Origin: UBA6136 sp046305255
GTDB taxonomy: Bacteria; Pseudomonadota; Gammaproteobacteria; Methylococcales; Methylococcaceae
Length of the DNA stretch: 11,037 nt
Reading direction: 5' to 3'
Assembly: GCA_046305255.1 (NCBI GenBank)
Contig: JBKCCF010000171.1
Location: 1-11,037, forward strand
The notes under the pieces were generated by a model. That model was not told the origin of the DNA. It ran no database searches and saw only the letters and a list, made by a program, of their open reading frames with translations. This document shows positions 7,569 to 11,037 of the stretch, piece by piece (position 1 is the first letter of the stretch; every line of letters begins with the position of its first letter). Position numbers and translations under genes: made by a program.

Positions 7569-7786
7569 CGGGTGAGTTCGCTGTCGCGGTAGTGCAGATC
7601 CAGCCAGCAATGCGGCAGTTCCTCACCGGAGGGGAACAGCAGGTCGGTCTTGAGAAAGGCCTCGGCATCCTGCATTTCCTCGCCGTAATGCAAGCGCCCG
7701 ACGATCGACTTTCGGGTCGGATTGAACAGATCATTCAGCCCCAGCACCTCGACCAGATGCCCCGCTTTTTTCTGCTTGAGAAACAT
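7565..7786 (-). CDS. Conserved-looking small protein, function unknown
   Basis: This 73-residue ORF starts with ATG at 7786 and is preceded by GTGAGG seven bases upstream on the minus strand, a usable ribosome binding site. The sequence (MFLKQKKAGHLVEVLGLNDL at the start; FPSGEELPHCWLDLHYRDSE at the end) looks like a real compact globular protein with balanced composition, not a shadow frame. No domain was recognised. I have a weak memory of similar small proteins being labelled acetyltransferase-like in gammaproteobacteria, but no acetyl-CoA-binding motif is visible, so no function is claimed. It converges on mazG with a four-base overlap and lies downstream of the glycosyltransferase on the same strand, 141 bases away. 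Confidence 0.72.
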   Translation of the reverse strand: MFLKQKKAGHLVEVLGLNDLFNPTRKSIVGRLHYGEEMQDAEAFLKTDLLFPSGEELPHCWLDLHYRDSELTR

Positions 7787-7842
7787 GGATAAACCTCACC
7801 GTCCGTGGTTGTTGTTGCTGTTGATGGCTTCCCTGCCGAACG

Positions 7843-7858
7843 GCTGGCCGGAGCCAGC
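7843..7858 (-). other. Small hairpin between the glycosyltransferase and the 73-residue gene
   Basis: Arms GCTGGC (7843-7848) and GCCAGC (7853-7858) flank a four-base loop that reads TCCG on the minus strand. There is no T-run, so a terminator role is uncertain. The rest of 7787-7927 shows nothing definite beyond a five-base stem (CTGAC/GTCAG, 7890-7907). Confidence 0.25.
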
Positions 7859-7927
7859 GTAGCGGGTGGGCGTCGGCAAGAGTAACGGCCTGACAGCGGG
7901 GCGTCAGTAGGTAGAAATACGGTCGCG

Positions 7928-9052
7928 TCAGGCGGGCAGACCCGTCGGCGGCGTGCCAAGCTTTGCCCGGGTGAAGCCGAGGTTGGTTTCGATGCGGGCG
8001 CGGTCGGCCGAATCAGCGGCCAGTTGTGCCAGCGCCTGTTGGGCCGCGTCGTACGACTCCTGATAGTGGCCCAGGTAATAGGCGCAAATCGACAGTTCAT
8101 CCAGCAGGCGCCAGGCATAGACCTCACTCTGCACAAACAGCATGTCATCCGGCTGCGGGATGCTGACGCCGACCTTGGCGTAGATGTACCCCTCGGCGTA
8201 CTTCGCCACCTCCCGGCAATACGCCGCCAGATTGCACAAGGCTTCGGCGCGGGTCGGGCGTATTTCAAAAGCCTTGATGTATTCACGCACAATCGCATCG
8301 TGACCGGCGCCGGTCAGCTGCGTGAGCCGGGCCACTTCGGTCTGGGCGATGTAGACCTCCTCAGGCCAGCCGCCCTGACTCACCCGCCGCCGGTACCAGA
8401 TGAGGGCTTTCTTGAGGTCGCGCATATCCTTGTATGTCTGCGCCAGGTAAAAGGTGTAGCGCGACATCAGAGCCGGGTCGGTGTGCGGGTCCTGGATGGC
8501 CGCGCTCAGCAGATCACGGTCGCGGCTGAACTTGTGGGCCTTGTAGCCGCCGTCGCCACGGTCATCGAACCACAGGCTGTCCAGTCGGCTGCTGCTGTAA
8601 GGCGTTTCGCACGTCCAGAATTCATGGGTGACGCCGATGCACTGCCACGGCAAACGGGCCCGCAGCAGCCTGAGGTTCCAGTATTCGAGGTTGGGGCTGG
8701 CCTGTTTCAGATAGTAGGCATCGTCCACCAGCTGGCCCTTGTCCCAGCCCTGCTCCACCGTGAGGATCATGTCGGCATCCACCAGCAACAGGTAATCGGC
8801 GTCAGGGTAGGCCTGTTTGGCCAGGGTGCAGGACAGGCTGCGCGCGTGGCCGAAATTGACGAACGGGGCGTGATGCACCGTAGTCGGGATGTCGTGTTCA
8901 CGGCCCCACTGTTCGATGAGCGTAACCGTATCGTCGGTTGAACCGGTATCGCAGATCGAAATGGCGTCGATGACCGGCAGGGCCGCGTCGAGACAGCGGA
9001 CCACATTGGCGCGTTCGTTTCTGAAGATCGCGCAAAGGCAGATGTTGGGCAT
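7928..9052 (-). CDS. Family 2 glycosyltransferase with TPR-like C-terminal region
   Basis: The 374-residue product begins with MPNICLCAIFRNERANVVRC, the typical opening of GT2 enzymes acting in polysaccharide or protein glycosylation. CDTGSTDDT (34-42) is the nucleotide-sugar binding element and LLLVDADM has the metal-binding DxD (D92, D94). GVTHEFW (140-146) places an expected His/Glu active-site pair. From about residue 190 the protein becomes helical with TPR-like pairs, for example RYTFYLAQTYKDMRDLKKAL, AEALCNLAAYCREVAKYAEG and ICAYYLGHYQESYDAAQQAL. It lacks a signal peptide and membrane helices, so it is probably cytoplasmic. It is transcribed divergently from the collagen-like gene 192 bases away. 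The acceptor is unknown; the neighbouring Gly-Pro-Thr-rich protein is a candidate by context only. Confidence 0.88.
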   Translation of the reverse strand: MPNICLCAIFRNERANVVRCLDAALPVIDAISICDTGSTDDTVTLIEQWGREHDIPTTVHHAPFVNFGHARSLSCTLAKQAYPDADYLLLVDADMILTVEQGWDKGQLVDDAYYLKQASPNLEYWNLRLLRARLPWQCIGVTHEFWTCETPYSSSRLDSLWFDDRGDGGYKAHKFSRDRDLLSAAIQDPHTDPALMSRYTFYLAQTYKDMRDLKKALIWYRRRVSQGGWPEEVYIAQTEVARLTQLTGAGHDAIVREYIKAFEIRPTRAEALCNLAAYCREVAKYAEGYIYAKVGVSIPQPDDMLFVQSEVYAWRLLDELSICAYYLGHYQESYDAAQQALAQLAADSADRARIETNLGFTRAKLGTPPTGLPA

Positions 9053-9244
9053 GGTGGTGACCTGTTTCGGTTGATTCGATCAGCAGGCGGCACCCTGGCG
9101 GGTCGGCTTCTCCGCATCATTATGCCGCCGCCGGCGAACGTGTTTCAAAAGGTTTCCATATTGTCTTTGCCTGTTTGCTGGCAAATTTTTTCGCCTGTTC
9201 GGATCAAATCCCTAGTTCATGCCTAACCAGCAGGAGATCAGTTC
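9053..9244. promoter_or_regulatory. Divergent intergenic region, glycosyltransferase / collagen-like gene
   Basis: This 192-base region separates two divergent genes and turns A+T-rich near 9140-9195. It contains a short stem TTTGC-TG-GCAAA (9174-9185) followed by six Ts. No clear -35/-10 pair was found on either strand. Confidence 0.4.
9232..9237 (+). promoter_or_regulatory. Ribosome binding site of the collagen-like gene
   Basis: AGGAGA lies seven bases before the ATG at 9245. It is one of the best Shine-Dalgarno matches in the window. It fixes 9245 as the intended start, although that frame stops after 44 codons, and so supports a broken longer gene. Confidence 0.7.
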
Positions 9245-9317
9245 ATGTCTATGCCAAGAAAAATAAAAGTGCTGAGTCACGCCGTCGCTACCGCGATCAT
9301 GCTGGCGGGCAGCGTCG

Positions 9318-9767
9318 ATGCGTTTGCAGCTAATGCCGGTCCGACCGGCCCCCGTGGGCCCAATGGGCCCCCGTGGTGACAAGGGTATACCCGGTGCTGC
9401 CGGTGCTGTCGGCCCGCGGGGTTTGACCGGCCAGCAGGGTGCCACTGGCGCCCGTGGAGCGACGGGGCCTGCGGGTGTCGCCGGACCGAGGGGTAGCGTA
9501 GGCCCCATGGGGCCAGCAGGTGCGGTGGGACCGACGGGTGCAGTGGGACCGACGGGTGCAGTGGGGCCGACGGGTCTGACAGGTCAAATGGGGCCGGCAG
9601 GTCAAATGGGGCCAGTGGGTCCGATGGGACCGACGGGTCCGGCCGGGGCAACGGGCTTGAACGGAAATGATGGTGCAACAGGGGCAACGGGCCCAACGGG
9701 CCCGGCGGAATCAGTTCAAGCGGATATGTCTATGAGTTGGCTACGATTGCCGATTCCACGGTTGTAG
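9318..9767 (+). CDS. Collagen-repeat fragment of the interrupted gene (frame 2 piece)
   Basis: This is the frame carrying the Gly-X-Y region. Its first ATG (9318) has no ribosome binding site and overlaps the signal-peptide sequence in another frame, so the first 12 or so residues (MRLQLMPVRPAP) are probably not translated as such. From about residue 13 there are roughly 37 consecutive Gly-X-Y triplets, many of them Gly-Pro-Thr, Gly-Ala-Thr or Gly-Pro-Met. After GPTGPA the reading turns to ESVQADMSMSWLRLPIPRL, an out-of-frame translation of the start of the C-terminal domain. It should be read as part of the interrupted gene, not as an independent one. Confidence 0.4.
   Translation: MRLQLMPVRPAPVGPMGPRGDKGIPGAAGAVGPRGLTGQQGATGARGATGPAGVAGPRGSVGPMGPAGAVGPTGAVGPTGAVGPTGLTGQMGPAGQMGPVGPMGPTGPAGATGLNGNDGATGATGPTGPAESVQADMSMSWLRLPIPRL
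9522..9575 (+). repeat. Three tandem 18-bp repeats encoding AVGPTG
   Basis: Units at 9522-9539, 9540-9557 and 9558-9575 differ by one base each (GCGGTGGGACCGACGGGT and variants). A second doubled 18-bp motif (CAGGTCAAATGGGGCC) follows at about 9590-9615. The near identity, with no drift at silent sites, suggests recent expansion. The copy number can change in steps of six residues without shifting the frame. Confidence 0.85.
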
Positions 9768-10123
9768 GAGGCGCGGATATCCCCCTGTCCAATAACGGGC
9801 CACTAAACGGACCATCGCATATACCAAGCACCACTGTAATCTCTGTTTCTGATAACGGTGTTTATCAGGTTTCCTATTCTGTAAACATTACGGCAGGGGT
9901 AGGCTCTCAGATTGCGATTGCCGTGAATGGTACGGTGCATCCGTCTACACCTATTACTGCTCTGGTTGCTACCGGGCAGGTTTCAGGCACTGCACAGCTG
10001 GAACTTACGGCGGGTGATGTCATTACCCTGCGTAATAACAGCGCCACACCCTTAGTGATGACCTTGGCGCCTGGTGTGGGGGCTCAGGTTAATCTGATTA
10101 AACTCAGTGACCTTAACCCCTAG
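9737..10123 (+). CDS. BclA-like C-terminal domain fragment of the interrupted gene (frame 3 piece)
   Basis: As an ORF this reads from a TTG (9737), giving 128 residues, but the same frame is open upstream through SSSGYVYE, so TTG is probably an internal Leu codon. The domain is rich in beta-strand pattern: NGVYQVSYSVNITAGVGSQI, VSGTAQLELTAGDVITLRNN and GAQVNLIKLSDLNP. The VNG, GTAQLELTAGD and LRNNS elements resemble the TNF/C1q-like heads of Bacillus and Clostridium collagen-like glycoproteins. These heads trimerise and start collagen folding. Base composition drops here; 9841-9900 has 25 G/C in 60, against well over half in neighbouring genes. That supports acquisition from a lower-G+C donor. 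Confidence 0.5.
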   Translation: MATIADSTVVGGADIPLSNNGPLNGPSHIPSTTVISVSDNGVYQVSYSVNITAGVGSQIAIAVNGTVHPSTPITALVATGQVSGTAQLELTAGDVITLRNNSATPLVMTLAPGVGAQVNLIKLSDLNP

Positions 10124-10156
10124 CCTTTAGTGTTAGGAGGCTCAGGTTGATCTGAT
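10081..10156 (+). repeat. Imperfect 18-bp direct repeat at and just beyond the end of the collagen-like gene
   Basis: GGCTCAGGTTAATCTGAT (10081-10098, inside the coding end) recurs as GGCTCAGGTTGATCTGAT (10139-10156, after the stop), 17 of 18 identical and 58 bases apart. In the matching frame both encode AQV-N/D-LI. It looks like a leftover of a duplicated 3' end. Confidence 0.7.
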
Positions 10157-10203
10157 CGTCTTTAAACCTTGCTTGCAGGGTATTTAACGGGTTAGCAGAA
10201 CCG

Positions 10204-10232
10204 CAAAACGGGAGCTTGAAGCTCCCGTTTTG
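10204..10232. terminator. Strong bidirectional intrinsic terminator
   Basis: Perfect 12-bp arms (10204-10215 and 10221-10232) flank a five-base loop TTGAA. The core is GGGAGC/GCTCCC, with AAAA on the left and TTTT on the right. It can stop plus-strand transcription from the collagen-like gene and minus-strand transcription arriving from 10259. Confidence 0.9.
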
Positions 10233-10258
10233 TTATGAATACTGATGGGCCATGCGTG

Positions 10259-10642
10259 TCAGCCAGACAGATTGGCCACCGGGGTCTTGGTTTGCATCTG
10301 GAGGCCGCCCATGGCGACCCGCATTGAGGGAGCATCGAAAACCTTAGGCCAGTGAAAGCCACCCTTAAGTAAAACAGGTAAGTAAAACAGGTATCTGGAT
10401 TCATTTTTGGACGGAAAGGTGGGTTTTTTGAGGTCACTTTGAGCGTCAACCTCGCCACGGGGGTACGCCTGACGCCCGACGGTTACCCGTCTACGCGCAG
10501 CGAGTCTCCCGCAAGAAGGGCGCTGTGTTTCCCATGTCTCGTCCAGCCTTCCACCCCTACATTTTCCGCCGCGCCAGATGTCACCGCGGTGGCGATTGCC
10601 TTCAAGTAAATGGCGTTCTTCACCTGCCGTCATCGCCGGCAT
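10259..10642 (-). CDS. Doubtful small ORF, unknown
   Basis: The minus-strand frame is open for about 127 codons from ATG at 10642 (a TTG lies one codon earlier, and another ATG at 10630-10633). No good ribosome binding site precedes it. The first half is Arg/Gly-rich (RHRGDIWRGGKCRGGR), as expected from translating non-coding G+C-rich DNA. The second half (SDLKKPTFPSKNESRYLFYL, then GFHWPKVFDAPSMRVAMGG) looks more protein-like. A palindrome lies just before the start and a terminator 27 bases after the stop, which fits a gene unit. The 13-bp tandem repeat falls inside the frame. It may be a degraded gene or repeat remnant. Confidence 0.2.
   Translation of the reverse strand: MPAMTAGEERHLLEGNRHRGDIWRGGKCRGGRLDETWETQRPSCGRLAARRRVTVGRQAYPRGEVDAQSDLKKPTFPSKNESRYLFYLPVLLKGGFHWPKVFDAPSMRVAMGGLQMQTKTPVANLSG
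10366..10391 (+). repeat. 13-bp perfect tandem duplication
   Basis: TAAGTAAAACAGG is present twice head to tail (10366-10378 and 10379-10391). It is a recent slippage product; 13 is not a multiple of three, so it would break any reading frame spanning it relative to a single-copy ancestor. Confidence 0.9.
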
Positions 10643-10646
10643 CAAT

Positions 10647-10665
10647 CAGTGCTGAATCAGCACTG
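10647..10665. promoter_or_regulatory. 19-bp palindrome, possible operator
   Basis: CAGTGCTGAATCAGCACTG has perfect nine-base arms around a single central A. The odd length and dyad symmetry suit a dimeric regulator site. It lies about 50 bases beyond the lipA stop and immediately upstream of the doubtful minus-strand ORF. With no U-tract, it is not a standard terminator. Confidence 0.45.
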
Positions 10666-10714
10666 CGGGGGGTGTTTGCTCGGATGCCGCTTCAGGGTCA
10701 GAGCCCCTCACGGT

Positions 10715-11037
10715 TCACGCCGGTCCCATAACAGCCGTCGCCTGATGGTCGGCATGGTAGGACGAGCGCACCAGCACGCCGCTGGCGACCGCGCTGAAGC
10801 CGATGCTGCGGGCATGGCGGGCCAGTGCGTCGAATTCGGCCGGCTCCACATAGCGGGCCACCGGGTAGTGATCGGCGCTGGGCTGCAGGTACTGGCCCAC
10901 GGTCAGCATGTCGCAGCCGTGTTCGCGCAGGGCGGCGAGCACGTCGTGAACTTCCGCCATCGTTTCACCCAGCCCCAGCATGATGCCCGATTTGGTGGGT
11001 ACCGCCGGGTACAGCGCCTTGTGCTGCCGGAGCAGGC
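10715..11037 (-). CDS. lipA: Lipoyl synthase, C-terminal part (5' end outside window)
   Basis: The frame is open from the right edge to TGA at 10717-10715, giving about 107 C-terminal residues. LipA is a radical-SAM enzyme that inserts two sulfur atoms into octanoyl groups on lipoyl domains such as GcvH. The visible part has the family's conserved strings TKSGIMLGLGET, HGCDMLTVGQYLQPSADHYP, RYVEPAEFD and LVRSSYHAD. The RSSYHAD serine region is the C-terminal motif that ligates the auxiliary iron-sulfur cluster. The N-terminal auxiliary-cluster and radical-SAM cysteine motifs lie outside the window. No terminator is evident just after the stop; a palindrome occurs about 50 bases further on. 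Confidence 0.95.
   Translation of the reverse strand, partial: LLRQHKALYPAVPTKSGIMLGLGETMAEVHDVLAALREHGCDMLTVGQYLQPSADHYPVARYVEPAEFDALARHARSIGFSAVASGVLVRSSYHADHQATAVMGPA

Larger units (their letters stand above)
9245..10123 (+). pseudogene. Secreted collagen-like protein with BclA-like C-terminal domain, interrupted by two compensating frameshifts
   Basis: Three pieces make one protein. Piece 1 (ATG 9245 to TGA 9377-9379) encodes a signal peptide, basic MPRKIK then hydrophobic AVATAIMLAGSVDAFAA, and the first triplets GPTGPRGPNG. Piece 2 is in the next frame (about 9374-9706) and is an uninterrupted Gly-X-Y collagen region, starting GPRGDKGIPG and ending GPTGPA. Piece 3 is back in the frame of piece 1 and encodes SSSGYVYELATIADSTVVGG through LSDLNP, a beta-rich domain like the C-terminal trimerisation heads of Bacillus BclA-type proteins. 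Removing one C from the C5 run at 9368-9372 and adding one G at 9707-9708 (GCGGAATC to GCGGGAATC) would restore about 292 residues. Cause unknown: decay, slippage switching or sequence error. The intact product would be secreted or surface-exposed. Confidence 0.8.
10233..10714. other. Gene-poor interval between the terminator and lipA
   Basis: About 480 bases hold no gene I can support with confidence. Contents are a 13-bp tandem repeat (10366-10391), a 19-bp palindrome (10647-10665) and a doubtful 128-residue minus-strand ORF (10645-10259). The composition shifts between A+T-rich (about 10320-10440) and G+C-rich. No transposase or integrase similarity was recognised in any frame. Confidence 0.6.

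Noticed and set aside
8024..8941. 305-codon plus-strand ORF opposite the glycosyltransferase
   Set aside because: Antisense shadow of a gene with clear GT2 motifs; no ribosome binding site or recognisable domain.
9174..9191. Intrinsic terminator (TTTGC/GCAAA plus six Ts)
   Set aside because: The stem is only five A+T-rich pairs with a two-base loop and no plus-strand gene precedes it; more likely part of an A+T-rich promoter region.
9522..9615. CRISPR-like array
   Set aside because: The 18-bp units are head to tail with no spacers and encode collagen triplets.
1870..11037. Functional lipoate cluster (gcvH with lipA)
   Set aside because: The two genes are more than 8 kb apart on opposite strands with unrelated genes between; the biochemical link is real but the linkage is not an operon.

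Overview
The window is about 11 kb of G+C-rich chromosomal DNA (coding regions roughly 60-65% G+C by eye). Gene content points to a gammaproteobacterium, possibly a purple-sulfur or thiotrophic-type lineage: MazG, GcvH, LipA, a YkgJ-type cysteine-cluster protein, an EamA exporter and a bacterial dynamin-like GTPase. The phylum-level guess is inference from these protein families; nothing in the window fixes the genus. No tRNA, rRNA, CRISPR array or intact insertion sequence was seen.

Layout. (1) 1-1621, minus strand: a two-gene unit. A small secreted protein (1621-1019, TTG start) overlaps by 8 bases a protein with an HExxH motif and a YkgJ-type CxxCxxCC domain that runs off the left edge. 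(2) 1870-2250, plus: gcvH, the lipoyl carrier of the glycine cleavage system, standing alone. (3) 2394-5748, plus: a 774-residue dynamin-like GTPase followed by a PfkB-family (adenosine-kinase-like) sugar/nucleoside kinase, probably one transcription unit. (4) 5708-6646, minus: an EamA/DMT transporter whose 3' end overlaps the kinase 3' end by 41 bases. (5) 6750-7568, plus: mazG, converging with a four-base overlap on a 73-residue conserved-looking small protein (7786-7565, minus). (6) 9052-7928, minus: a family 2 glycosyltransferase with a helical TPR-like C-terminal half. (7) 9245-10123, plus and divergent from it: a secreted collagen-like protein with a BclA-like C-terminal domain, broken into three reading-frame pieces by two single-base shifts that compensate each other, followed by a strong terminator. 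(8) 10233-10714: no confident gene, but a 13-bp tandem repeat, a 19-bp palindrome and one doubtful minus-strand ORF. (9) 10715-11037, minus: the C-terminal third of lipA (lipoyl synthase), cut by the right edge.

How the parts relate. Most genes are housekeeping or maintenance: lipoate and one-carbon metabolism (GcvH is a lipoylation target; LipA inserts the sulfurs), nucleotide-pool cleaning (MazG), nucleoside or sugar phosphorylation, and a membrane-remodelling GTPase. The accessory-looking part is 7928-10232. There a glycosyltransferase stands back to back with a collagen-like gene rich in Gly-Pro-Thr triplets, the kind of triplet that is O-glycosylated in Bacillus BclA. The end of that gene is visibly lower in G+C than the rest of the window. 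This makes 9053-10232 the most unusual segment: a probably acquired surface-protein gene that is either decaying, switchable by slippage in repeats, or carrying sequencing errors.
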